From assembly GCA_951812925.1 (NCBI GenBank), contig OX638368.1, positions 83,620,909 to 83,684,908 of the forward strand: a DNA stretch of 64,000 nucleotides, read 5' to 3'. Numbering within the stretch: the stretch's first letter is position 1; each line of letters begins with the position of its first letter. The notes beneath the pieces were generated by a model. That model was not told the DNA's origin, did no database searches, and saw only the letters and a list, made by a program, of their open reading frames with translations. The position numbers were made by a program, and so were the translations under genes. Below, piece by piece: positions 21,076 through 32,603 of the stretch. Source of the DNA: Calliopum simillimum (taxonomy: Eukaryota; Arthropoda; Insecta; Diptera; Lauxaniidae).

Positions 21076-21119
21076 TACATAAAATCGTCAATTTTATCAA
21101 TTTTTATTTTACAAAAAAA

Positions 21120-21281
21120 CAAATTATTTTAATTTTATATTGAACTAATTAAACAGTCATTTTTGCAATTTTTCAACAACAGACGAAAGCAAGTGTTAAC
21201 ATGGAAATTGATTACATATGTTTCGGCTACTTCCACATACATATTTATATATTTTCATATATAAACATGTATATAGCCTCA
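21120..21281. repeat. Right member of a spaced inverted repeat (partner 17738-18110)
   Basis: TGAACTAATTAAACAGTCAT, TAACATGGAAATTGATTAC and ATATGTTTCGGCTA are the reverse complement of blocks in 17738-18110. The outermost bases (TATAAACATGTATA) also pair with ACATGTTTATAAATAT at 17741. Confidence 0.7.
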
Positions 21282-21299
21282 TCAGATCAGTTTTAGTTA

Positions 21300-21395
21300 A
21301 ATCTTGCCAGAAACCGTACTCGAACCCGTGACTCCGGTTTTCTAATGAAAGAGAACGCGGTGCTTAAGCGATTGTGCTATAGGCCACGAGTAAAC
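21300..21395 (-). repeat. tRNA-derived SINE-like fragment
   Basis: On the minus strand, TAGCACAATCGCTTAAGCACC (as A-box region; 20 bases from AGCACAATC) and GGGTTCGAGTACGG (B-box-like) flank an arm-like CCGGAGTCACGG. Too degenerate for a tRNA gene; resembles the plus-strand segment at 15495. Confidence 0.45.
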
Positions 21396-21399
21396 TCTC

Positions 21400-23138
21400 T
21401 GAGCAGGATCGCCATTATGCATAACTCATAAGGCTCACTAGCGCCGTCTGTTGTGAAAAATTGCCAAATTGTTAGTTGGTAACACACTCTGGTTTTGAGA
21501 CATGCTACGCTAGCTACAATTAAAACCTACAAGGGCGGATTTGTTTTCCACATACAATGCAGGCTCTCGAAATTACGAGAATTTTAATGATAGATATTAT
21601 TTTAATTACTTTTTATTAATTGAAAAAAAGAGTTAAATCACGATTTTTTGCATTATCTCAGTAAAATTCAAAAGCATCAACTTTGACACATCGCTGAAGA
21701 ATGAAAAATTAGTTTTCCCCAAAATCAAAAACACTTTTGTTTGTTTTGAAATATCCTTTGTCAAACTGCATCAACAAAAATTCAATAGCAACACTTGTAA
21801 AAATTGATTTTTGGCCAAAAATGTGTGCCTTTTCACCTATAGTGCAACAGTGCAATTCTCTTTTCGCTGTTTATCTTTTAATATAGCCACATTGTCCTTG
21901 AATTGAAATTGGGAAATTTCGCTAGAAACGCCTACACACCCGGGCACACACCGAATATTTAAATCAAAATAAAAAGATTCGAGGTAAATGAAATTATGAA
22001 GGCTTTATTTAAATCCTAATTTATACATTAAGTTATTAAGTAGCTGAACTCGCGTATCTTCAACTGGCCAGCCAGACAGATAGACAGTAAAAATATTCTT
22101 CTTTTTCGAAAAACATTTTTAAAAGTTCAAACTTCTCTTTATTGTTTATAATTTACATGGCAATTTAATATGTTAATGGCCAGGATTTGTGGGCGTTATG
22201 GAAAAACCAAATAGTACAACAACAACAAGAACAACAACAACAAGAACAACAACAACAAATATGAAAGAAAATAAAAGACCAAAAGCGAAAGATAAAAATT
22301 CGTTGAAATTTTTATAAATTACAGAGGTGAGTCGGTGGGTGGGTTTGTTGCTTGTGCTCGTAGGTCGCTCTATGTGTGATGTTAAAGTGTGACGTTACAA
22401 GGTCGTTTGTTGTCACCCCTCAGGATAAGAAAGTTATGAAGTTGCTTTCGGTTTTATTTGAGATACATACATACATACATACACATGTATTTGTCATATT
22501 TTATTGTTTTTCTTTTATTTTTTCCTTTCTTTATACTTAATAATGTTATTTTGTGTACTCCTCTGTGGAATTGCTTTTATCGTACAAACAGAAGTTTTAT
22601 TTTGTTTGTTTCTCTTTGTTATTTTGCTGTTGTTGCTTTTGTTATATGTATGTAGGTATGAAGGTATTCTTTCTGATTGTTTTGATTACTCAGCCAAGCG
22701 TTATTCTATTGACAGACAGAAATTATTTGTGATTTTGACATTTTTGCATAACAAGTCAATATAACATCATTATATCAAATCAATTGAAGCAGCATTACTT
22801 ACAGCACAAAAGTACAAATCAAATTTCGCCATCAACAAAATACAAATAATTTTAGTTTTGAAGTACACGCAATATGGTTGGATATTAGATGAAGACCAAA
22901 GGACCTAAATACAGAAAATTTTGTAGCTCAGAAAATCAGGAAATTCAAGAGAAATATGACACAATTTCTTTCGCATGACTTGTAGCTTAAAAGCTAAGCC
23001 AATTTAAAAATTACACTAAGCATATGAACAAAAACCGTACTTATTTCGAGGTCGCTGAAACCGTTTATATTGCAGAAAATTATCTCCGCAACTTTAACAG
23101 GTATCGATTCAAAACTTGATGCATGGATGTATATGGTA
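21400..23138. other. Mostly single-copy-looking DNA, no gene recognised
   Basis: Includes a CAA/GAA microsatellite (22217-22259), ACAT repeats near 22466, and a pyrimidine-rich tract near 22505-22640. Short ORFs are hydrophobic low-complexity translations of T-rich DNA. No splice-supported coding sequence was found. Confidence 0.4.
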
Positions 23139-25043
23139 CACGGTGGTTTTTAAAAAATTTCAACTTTTTGAAATACCACCCGCGATTTTTTTCGGGGATA
23201 GTGTTGGGGGACCCTTCTAGTATCAGAATCCGGGAACCGCGAAATCGAACGTCCAGCCGTTTTTTTTTTTTCGACATTTTAGTTTTTTTAACGATTTTTG
23301 AGAATGTCTCGGATTTATATACATATTATGTACACATATATATGTATGTACGTACATATATAAACTTGTATATGTATATATGTGTAATATATATACATGT
23401 ATATATATATACATACATGCATACATACATATAAAAGGTATCGTTTCCGCACCATTTATTTAAAAAAAAAATCGGTTTTTTCGTATATAAAAAAACACAA
23501 ACAAAAACCGGATACAGCAATAGTCATTCCAGATGTGATTTTTGATGCTTAATCCGAATCCGGTCTTAGAATTGCTCTATTACTTCTGGACTTTGAGATA
23601 TCCCTACATATATATATAAAGGACACCACTTTTTTTCCTATTTTTGAAGTTATATAACAAGATAAGATAATATTATGCCGTAAAATCTGGTATGACAGAT
23701 AATAGCCCTAGCTTTTTCCTTGAAAACTCAATCAAACCGATAACGATATCTTTTTTTTTGTCGGAGATATCTTTACTTAAAAAGTTAAAAAAGTGCAAAA
23801 ACACGATTTTTGGCTATATTGGATGTTATATGCAGGACACACAAAATTCTTCTGTGAATTTCTATTACCAGAAGCATTTAGTACTTTCTTTTGGCTTTCA
23901 ATTGAGCTATTAAATGTTCATCTGCAATATTCCTCTACAAAGTTATGACCATTTAAAAATTACATTATGAAGTGCAAACTCACAGGGATGTCTAGTGTAC
24001 GAGTATTTCTTATATACGTATTGCTGCAACATGTCGTCTTAAAATAGTCATAACTTTTAAGAAAACTATTACAAGAGACCACTTGTTAGCTCATTTTGAA
24101 GATAAAGAATGGTTTTAAATGTGTCGGTTGGTAAAAAAGAGCAGAAAAATTTCGTCCGTACTGTATACAACCTCAAATATAGCCGAAAACCGAGATTTTT
24201 CACTTTGAGTTTCATGGTGTGATTTTAAAGTTAACATAACTTTGCAGAGAAATATTGCAGATAAACATTTAATAGCTCAATTGAAAGCCAAAAGAAAGTA
24301 CTAAATGCTTCTGGTAATAGAAATTCACAGAAGAATTTTGTGTGTCCTGCATATAACATCCAATATAGCCAAAAATCGTGTTTTTGCACTTTTTTAACTT
24401 TTTAAGTAAAGATATCTCCGACAAAAAAAAAGATATCGTTATCGGTTTGATTGAGTTTTCAAGGAAAAAGCTAGGGCTATTAACTGTCATACCAGATTTT
24501 ACGGCATAATATTATCTTATCTTGTTATATAACTTCAAAAATAGGAAAAAAAGTGGTGTCCTTTATATATATATGTAGGGATATCTCAAAGTCCAGAAGT
24601 AATAGAGCAATTCTAAGACCGGATTCGGATTAAGCATCAAAAATCACATCTGGAGTGACTATTGCTGTATCCGGTTTTTGTTTGTGTTTTTTTATATACG
24701 AAAAAACCGATTTTTTTTTTAAATAAATGGTGCGGAAACGATACCTTGTATATGTATGTATGCATGTATGTATATATATATACATGTATATATATTACAC
24801 ATATATACATATACAAGTTTATATATGTACGTACATACATATATATGTGTACATAATATGTATATAAATCCGAGACATTCTCAAAAATCGTTAAAAAAAC
24901 TAAAATGTCGAAAAAAAAAAAACGGCTGGACGTTCGATTTCGCGGTTCCCGGATTCTGATACTAGAAGGGTCCCCCAACACTATCCCCGAAAAAAATCGC
25001 GGGTGGTATTTCAAAAAGTTGAAATTTTTTAAAAACCACCGTG
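23139..25043. repeat. 1.9 kb near-perfect palindrome with CACGGTGG ends
   Basis: CACGGTGGTTTTTAAAAAAT at 23139 is mirrored at 25043 (ends CCACCGTG). Arms of about 0.95 kb are almost identical in inverse: the ORF fragment in the left arm (23692-23913) reappears in the right arm (24490-24269) with one change. GGTA flanks both sides (23135-23138, 25044-25047), suggesting a 4 bp target duplication. Arms contain ATAC/TATG-rich sequence and the phrases AATCCGAATCCGGTCTTAG and GAGATATCCC. No coding sequence. The CACGGTGG start resembles Transib termini, but Transib duplications are 5 bp. Confidence 0.92.
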
Positions 25044-26144
25044 GGTATTTACCAAGAACCAGGCAAAAAATATAAAAGATTGAATAACTAGGTCACGGCG
25101 TGCCTTAACCCGTTTTAAATCGAACGTCGTAGCACATCAAATTTTTTTCCAGATTCTGTTTATTTCTAAATTCAGCCGTTTGACCCCCCGAGTAAAAATT
25201 GGAAAAAAAACATAGATTTTCAGTGATAAAATTCATGTATATTAGATATTAAAGTAACAAAAACAAATTTTTTTTTGCAATGCAACGTAAACTAAACATT
25301 AGTTATTGATTCAAGAAGAAGAAAAAAAAAACTGTTGATTTTTTTGTTACGTGTATGGCATACGGCTGAATTTAGAAATGGTCGGTTCGTTGAACATGTT
25401 TAAAATGTGAAAGAAATTTTAATTTCGGTAAATCTGGTAAGGTTTTTGAAAGCCCTAATCTTTGCCTTTAAAACCTAATTAAATTATGTTGATATCTTTT
25501 TTTTCCTCAAAAATATCCCAACCTAAAAAGACACAAAAGTGCAAAAAACCCGTTTTGCCAATATTTCGGTCTACGATATCTCTTAGAAACATGAAGATAT
25601 AAACATAACTTAAATTAGGTTTTAAAGAAACGAAGAAATGATATGTTACATAGTTATACAGCTTCAAAAAATGGCAAAAAACGATTTTTTTTTTGGTTTT
25701 TACGTTAGAATATCTCAATAACTATAAACGAATTCTGAGGTCGGATTTACGTTTAGCATCGCAAAACACACCGAATATCATTATTTTGATTTTTTTTAAA
25801 TATATGGGAAAATGGCCCATCTTAAAATGGTTAAGTTGGTAATTGTGCTTTATAAGAATATTCTTTTCGAAAAATATTGTCAATCAGAACCTAAGTGATG
25901 TCATCTTAGAGTGGCCATAACTTTGCAAGGAAAAATCGTACATGACCACTCAACCTATTTTTTGGAAAAGGGAAGAGTAGTATAGTCTTGTGCATTTTAT
26001 GTATGGAATAGAGCAGAAAGATGGCCAGTACCACTATTTCAAAATAGTTCCGTTGATAAACTAGAGTCTAAGCTTCAGCAATTGAACAAAAAAGAAACTT
26101 TGTCAAATAGAAAACCAACTCAATATATAATAAATAGTTTCGAC
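25044..26144. repeat. Diverged foldback-type sequence
   Basis: ATTTCTAAATTCAGCCGT (about 25163) pairs with ACGGCTGAATTTAGAAAT (about 25362), a 200 bp spaced inverted repeat. The segment 25430-25990 contains GATATCTTTTTTTTCCTC, AAAGTGCAAAAAACCCG, GAGTGGCCATAACTTTGCAA blocks like those of the neighbouring palindrome but without a clean mirror arm. Confidence 0.45.
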
Positions 26145-26700
26145 TTGGCTTGGCCAAATTTTGCTTATATAAAAGGTGCCACTTTCTCTTGACTGAGTTC
26201 ACCCAATTTTTACTTAGAGCGTGCATATATAGTCCTTAGTGTTTGGGTGAAATTTGGTTAGATTATCTCAAAAAACTCTTTCAATATAGCATTTTGAAAC
26301 TTTAGCTTATATGGGAGGTGCCAATCCCTATTGTCCGAATTTGCCTCGTTTTTGCTCAGAGCTTGCGCTAAATATTGCTAGTATTTATGTTTATTTTGGT
26401 TGCATTGTCGTGAAAAATATTCTTAAAGTTACATTTTTTGTATTTTCAATAAGTCGAGCTTACTTTGACGATGCCTCCATCCTCCAGTGTACCAAATTTC
26501 ATCGAATTATCTTGCTCAGTCTTCCCAAAAAATGTATTTCCACCCACAGCCAGCCAGCCAGCAAGACAGACGGTCATGACTATATCGAATCGGGAGGTGA
26601 TGCTGATCAAGAATATATATAATTTTCTATATCTGCCACGCCTTTTTCGCTGCATTACAAACGGAAGGACACAGTGAATATACCCTGGGTGTAGGATATA
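26145..26700 (+). repeat. DINE-1-like interspersed element, diverged copy D1
   Basis: Has the internal unit (GCTTATATGGGAGGTGCCA, TCTCAAAAAACTCTTTCA), CCAG repeats, GACAGACGGTCATGACTATA, GGTGATGCTGATCAAGAATA, CTGCCACGCC and GAATATACCCTGGGTGTAGG in order. The ACATGGCTA..TCGA..GATCAAGAATATATA tail resembles the conserved end of Drosophila INE-1/DINE-1 Helitron-associated repeats. It directly abuts copy D2. Confidence 0.75.
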
Positions 26701-27525
26701 ACTAGTAAGGGTGTAACCTTTGGCCTGGCCAAACATTAAATACCCTACACAGCAGTATTTTGAAAGTTTTGCTTATATGGGAGGTGCCACGCCCTCTTGT
26801 CCAAATTCACCCAGTTTTTTCTCAGAGTTTAAACTTATAGTTCTTAGCATTTGAGTGAAGTTTGGTTGGATTATCTCAAAAAATGTTTTCAGTATAGCGT
26901 TTTGAACCTTTTGCTTATATGGGAGGTGCCACGACTTCTTGTCCAAATTCACCCAGTTTTTTCTCAGAGTTTAAACTTATAGTTCTTAGCATTTGAGTGA
27001 AATTTGGTTGGATTATCTCAAAAAATGTTTTCAGTATAGCGTTTTGAACCTTTTGCTTCTATGGGAGGTGCCACGCCCTCTTGTCCGAATTCTCCTGGTT
27101 TTTGTTCAGAGCTTGCGCTTACAATTCGTAGTATTTCTATGTATTTTGGTTGCATTGTCGTAAAAAAACTCAAAAAGTTGCATTTTGAATATATTTTTTG
27201 TATGGGCGGTAGGCGTGTCCGTTGACTGATTTCGCTCATTTTCAATCCCCCGAGCTAACTTTGACAACGAAGACTGTGCACAAAATTTCATTGAATTATC
27301 TTGCTTAGTTTTCCCAAAAAGTGTATTTCCACACACAGCACCCAGCCAGCCAGCCACCCAGCCAGCCAGCCAGCCAGCCAGCCAGACAGACGGACATGGC
27401 TATATCGACTCAGGAGGTGACGCTGATCAAGAATATATATACTTTTCTATATCTGCCACGCCTCCTTCTCTGCGTTACAAACGGAAGGACAAAGTGAATA
27501 TACCCTGGGTGTAGGGTATAAAAAT
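26701..27525 (+). repeat. DINE-1-like interspersed element, copy D2
   Basis: Starts ACTAGTAAGGGTGTAACC and ends GGGTGTAGGGTATAAAAAT. Contains three related internal units of about 145 bp, each with GGGAGGTGCCACG and TTAGCATTTGAGTGAA-type phrases, a (CCAG)n tract at about 27330-27385 and the INE-1-like tail. It is virtually identical to D3 (30038-30899) apart from tract length. No coding capacity; these elements are thought to move with Helitron machinery supplied elsewhere. Confidence 0.82.
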
Positions 27526-28700
27526 TATACAAATAGAGGAATTAAAGACAGGGCTGGGGTTTGAGGTTGAATCGCCGCACAGTGCGTTGAGCCCATACAT
27601 GCAATAGTCAAAAATAGAAGGAGTGGTTGGATATCGATGAAATTTGGTACTATAAGTAAATTAGGGTCGCTGAGCTCAAAAATTATCTCAGATTTATTGT
27701 AAACTTTATAGGTTTGCTGAAATCCAGGTATTTAGGACGATTTTCTTAAGCCCCATATATAACGATGATGAAAAAGTAATGTCTTATATAACAAATGAAA
27801 TACACGCAGTAGAAGTAATGTTTTTTGTACCTTTGAGACCATTTATGTTAATAAAAACAAAAAGCTTGTCAACATTTTTCATTTTAAGCATTTAAAAAAA
27901 AAAAAATTAAAAATAATTGTAGGACGAAGTAGGAAAAGCTTTTGTAGTTCCTGGTTATATAGTACGGATTCTAGTAGATTAAAAAAAAAAACAGCACTTA
28001 TTTTTATAGGATTTGTTTTTTTTCATCAAAATTTGTCAATTTCTGAAGTTTTTCATTTGATAATATCATATAATAAAATCACTGCAATATACATACATCA
28101 AATTATATATTTTCTAAAATTTTTTAATTCTATTTATTAACTCAAAAATTATTTATAAGTAATAAAAAACTTTACTTCGCTTAGTTTAATCAAAACACAA
28201 ATTTTTGATAAATATTTGTTTAAGAGAACCCAGAACGAATTGAACAAAACATGATTTTTTTTGAAAAGTATCTCAACTTTGAAGTGTCATAATTTAGCCA
28301 AAACTGAGTATTTCCCCGAAATATTTTGTTTTTATTTTACTGATGCAATTATCTGTCGATTGATACCAATATTGTTAGATTTCGAGTCACAAAAAATTAT
28401 GATTTTTGTCTTGATATAAAATCATGAATTAGTAATGCGTAATACATGTGAAACACTTGATTTTACGTCAGGAGTTGCACGTTCACGGATAAGTCGATTC
28501 GACCCCTGAATTTATGCTAGCGGCTTAAGCGAATGAAGGTTCAGTTGAAAGCGCATTTATTTTATCCGATTTAAGAGAAAGTATTACAGAAGACTTATTA
28601 TAAGAAATTCTTCTTTTAAAACTAAATTCCTTTAAAGAATTTGGGTATATAAATTAATATAAGTTTTCAGCATTAATGGGTAATTTATTGTTATGTACAT
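27526..28700. other. AT-rich interval, no gene recognised
   Basis: Poly(A) and poly(T) tracts and short ORFs only. An ATGTACAT octamer at 28693-28700 is the left target duplication of the adjacent element. Confidence 0.4.
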
Positions 28701-30695
28701 TAGAGCGCCCACAAGATTTATGAAATGTGCAAAGTTGTGAATTTGTTTGCTCCCCGTTTATTTCCTGAAATTAGAGGTGAAAAAAGTAAGATCTCAAAAA
28801 GAAATTTGGAATCGGTAGTGGAAAAAACCCAGCCGGTTTTCGATCAAAGGTCGAAAAATTTACTAAAAAAAGGGAAGTCGCTTTGACTGCCCGTTACTTC
28901 AAAACTGTTAATTTTTTCATAATATTTTCAAGACAACTTTTGTAGAGCATGACTAGGTCAACATTATCTTCTTAAAAAATTTTGGTGCAAAAATTAAATT
29001 TGTTGTTGTTTCGGTACAAAAACTTAAATTTTTTAAGAAAATTTTCATGACTTTTTTCTATAAATTGTTTTTTTGTAATTTTCGAAGGGCGGAATATTTG
29101 TTCTGGAATTCTTTGTTTGCATGGGGTTAAATGCTAATTAATTCAACAAAAAAAATTAGTAAAAAATATTAAGGTTTAGGGTATGGAGCCGGTCTCAATG
29201 TTGGAAAAAAATTAGTATTCTAATCTTTTTTCTTATAATCGCTACTTTCTTGGATGCAACAAAATGCATTTTTAGTTGGTATTAAATGCATCATTTAGAA
29301 ATGCTTTTTGCCTTCAAAATGAGCTATGAAATGGGTTTGTGCGACTTTTTTTCAAAAAGTTATGATCATTTTAAAATAACATCATGAAAGTTAAAAATCA
29401 TGTATGGATTTTCTATAGCAATTGCCATATTACTATATCTTTTATAACGTTATTTTAAAATGGTCATAACTTTTTAAAGAAAAATTATACAAGATAATTC
29501 TGTAACTCATTTTGAAGAAGAAGAACAGTACTAAATGACGCATTTGATAGAAAATACCAAAACGATTTTGTTCGTGTTCTACACAACCTGAAAAATCGTG
29601 GTTTTTGAACATTAGGGGTGAGATATCTCACAAACCATAAATGATACAGCAATTTCGCGTCCAATTTCGAATTCAACATTAATAAATACATCTAAAATGA
29701 CTATTTTGGTTTTGATTTGCAGTCGTTTTTTTTTTAAATACCGTTTTTCGACCTCATTTTAAAAACCATGCCATGAACCGATTTTGAAAACTTTTTTTTC
29801 TTATTCAGTAAATGCTCAGGTGCAATTTCACAGCTTTGTGCAGTTTTCGACAACTTGATTGAAATTTTTTCCTGAACTGCGTGCACGAATTTGGAAATTT
29901 TCGATTATCTCTGCTGGAACAGCCCAAAAACGCACTTAAACGAAAATTAATGCTATTTTCGTGTTCAGAAATCCCAAATTAGCTTAAGAAATATGACTAC
30001 TAAAATGGTTTCTTACCAAATTAAAAATTGAGAAGAAACTAGTAAGGGTGTAACCTTTGGCCTGGCCAAACATTAAATACCCTACACAGCAGTATTTTGA
30101 AAGTTTTGCTTATATGGGAGGTGCCACGCCCTCTTGTCCAAATTCACCCAGTTTTTTCTCAGAGTTTAAACTTATAGTTCTTAGCATTTGAGTGAAGTTT
30201 GGTTGGATTATCTCAAAAAATGTTTTCAGTATAGCGTTTTGAACCTTTTGCTTATATGGGAGGTGCCACGACTTCTTGTCCAAATTCACCCAGTTTTTTC
30301 TCAGAGTTTAAACTTATAGTTCTTAGCATTTGAGTGAAATTTGGTTGGATTATCTCAAAAAATGTTTTCAGTATAGCGTTTTGAACCTTTTGCTTCTATG
30401 GGAGGTGCCACGCCCTCTTGTCCGAATTCTCCTGGTTTTTGTTCAGAGCTTGCGCTTACAATTCGTAGTATTTCTATGTATTTTGGTTGCATTGTCGTAA
30501 AAAAAACTCAAAAAGTTGCATTTTGAATATATTTTTTGTATGGGCGGTAGGCGTGTCCGTTGACTGATTTCGCTCATTTTCAATCCCCCGAGCTAACTTT
30601 GACAACGAAGACTGTGCACAAAATTTCATTGAATTATCTTGCTTAGTTTTCCCAAAAAGTGTATTTCCACACACAGCACCCAGCCAGCCAGCCAC

Positions 30696-30759
<64 letters not shown>

Positions 30760-31409
30760 ACAGACGGACATGGCTATATCGACTCAGGAGGTGACGCTGA
30801 TCAAGAATATATATACTTTTCTATATCTGCCACGCCTCCTTCTCTGCGTTACAAACGGAAGGACAAAGTGAATATACCCTGGGTGTAGGGTATAAAAATA
30901 AAAAAATAAATTTTTTTCTTAACTTTGAAACGGGCTCCATTTCTAAAAAACTAAAATTTTTTATTAATTTTTCTTTTAAGTTAATCAACATTTAATTCCC
31001 TACAATAAAAAAATTCCAGAACAAATATTCCACCCTTTGAAAATTACAAAAAACCAATTTATAGAAAAAAAGTCATGAAAATTTTCTTAAAAAATTTAAG
31101 TTTTTGTACCGAAACAACAACAAATTTAATTTTTGCACCAACATTTTTTAGAAGATAATGTTGACCTAGTCATGCTCTACAAAAGTTGTCTTGAAAATAT
31201 TATGAAAAAATGAACAGTTTTGAAGTAACGGGCAGTCAAAGCGACTTCCCTTTTTTTAGTCAATTTTTCGACCTTTGATCGAAAACCGGCTGGGTTTTTT
31301 CCACTACCGATTCCAAATTTTTTTTTGAGATCTTGTTTTTTTTACCTCTAATTTCAGGAAATGGACGGGGAGCAAGCAAAATCAGAATTTTGCACATATG
31401 GGCGCTCTA
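28701..31409. mobile_element. Foldback hAT-like element with nested DINE copy
   Basis: TAGAGCGCCCA at the left and TGGGCGCTCTA at the right are inverted ends flanked by the same octamer ATGTACAT (28693-28700, 31410-31417). An 8 bp duplication and a TAGAG start fit the hAT superfamily. Arms 28701-29235 and about 30905-31409 are strong inverted repeats (GCTCCCCG, CCCAGCCGGTTTTCGATCAA, TAGAGCATGACTAGGTCAAC and mirrors). A smaller palindrome is centred near 29415. DINE copy D3 (30038-30899) is inserted next to the right arm. No transposase is present. Confidence 0.85.
30038..30899 (+). repeat. DINE-1-like interspersed element, copy D3
   Basis: Same start (ACTAGTAAGGGTGTAACC), internal units and INE-1-like tail as D2, with different flanks. 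It is 37 bases longer, almost all explained by extra CCAG repeats (30680-30758). It interrupts the right side of the hAT-like foldback element, so it inserted after that element was in place. Confidence 0.85.
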
Positions 31410-31599
31410 ATGTACATACTATGTATATATAACACAATTTTAAGAAAACCATACTATAATTAAACATCTTTCAATGTATTTCATAAACATCTTTGCTAAG
31501 TTACACCAGGTTTGAATATGATTAAAAGTACATGCACATACTTACATACACATTTTATATTCGTGCATATGAATATGCAATTTTGGATTTAATTTTTTT

Positions 31600-31765
31600 A
31601 AAGATTTTTTCTAGCACCTATTACTAACTCAACCATTCGAACCGAACCAAACCATGGTTCAAAGACATTTACGAACCGGTTCTTCCATCGGTACAAGTTA
31701 TCGTAAAATGGTTCGAGCCACTAATTCGAACCGCAACGATTTTTGAAACGGTTTGCAGCCCTGAT
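31600..31765. repeat. GAACCGGTTC-rich repeat, hAT-MITE-like
   Basis: Multiple copies of GAACC/GGTTC (CGAACCGAACC, GAACCGGTTC, GGTTCGAGCC) end at GTTTGCAGCCCTG. Read on the minus strand this end starts CAGGGCTGCAAACCG, similar to hAT MITE ends. The opposite end is not clear, so it may be truncated. Confidence 0.45.
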
Positions 31766-32603
31766 TTTAAAAAATTGAACATTGTTAGGCAAATCGAATT
31801 TTTCTTACATGTTGGTTTTTGGGATTGCAGTTATCTAACGCTATTTACAAACTTATAATTCAAGCGCACACATGAACATGGTGAATAATTAAAGCTCTGC
31901 CCAATGCCTTGTAAGCCAACTTCGAAAACAGAAAAATTAATAATTCAGCTAAACAGGTAATCAACGTTTAAAGATCCTTGCAAATATTGACTTTAAATAC
32001 AACAAATGCCTACTTAAGCATCGCTTACCGTACTTAACCCATCTATCCCTGCTATCTTTTAATCATTGAATCCTTTGTGGTCGCAATCACTTACACAAGA
32101 AACCTTTTCCTAAAAGTATCCCATTCAATAAAGAATTTCAAAAATTGTGTTGCCACAGTCACGTACATATTGTTGCTTTATTCTAAGTTATTTTAATGCG
32201 ATTTTCTTTAATATCATTTTGTGAATAATCCCGGCACGCCACTCAACATGCCCTCCCCCTCAATTGCTACGAGACTGGGACTACCTGCCTTGCATTATTT
32301 ACACACATTTATTCAATTTAAATTTGATTCCCCCAATGCGAATGCTGAACAAATAAAATATCCCCTGATGGGAACGATGACGATGAGGTCGTTTCGTAAT
32401 GATGAAAATTAGAATGTTGATGATGATGATTTTGGTTTTTTTGTTATATTGATGGTATTATTTAATTTCGGGATCTAAATCAAAAATTTCATTTATTTGC
32501 ATTATTTTGGATTTTCTTTGTTTTTTATTTTCTTTCTTTCTTAGCAAATAGAATTAGTCTGCTTTGCATTCCCAACTCAATTTGTGATTTTTCTTATTTA
32601 CAG
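31766..32603. other. Sequence upstream of receptor exon 1, probably 5' intron
   Basis: No repeat recognised. It ends in a pyrimidine-rich acceptor-like TTTTTCTTATTTACAG at 32588-32603, immediately before the exon that carries the receptor start, suggesting that upstream non-coding exons lie further left. Confidence 0.5.

Noticed and set aside
23123..25014. Long Tyr/Ile/His-rich ORFs of about 65-125 codons
   Set aside because: Translations of ATAC/TATG simple repeats in the palindrome arms; duplicated in inverse and without splice or start context.
23139..25043. Assembly-generated inverted duplication
   Set aside because: Arms differ by scattered substitutions and a GGTA repeat flanks the unit, which fits an inserted element better than an assembly fold; still, long reads would settle it.
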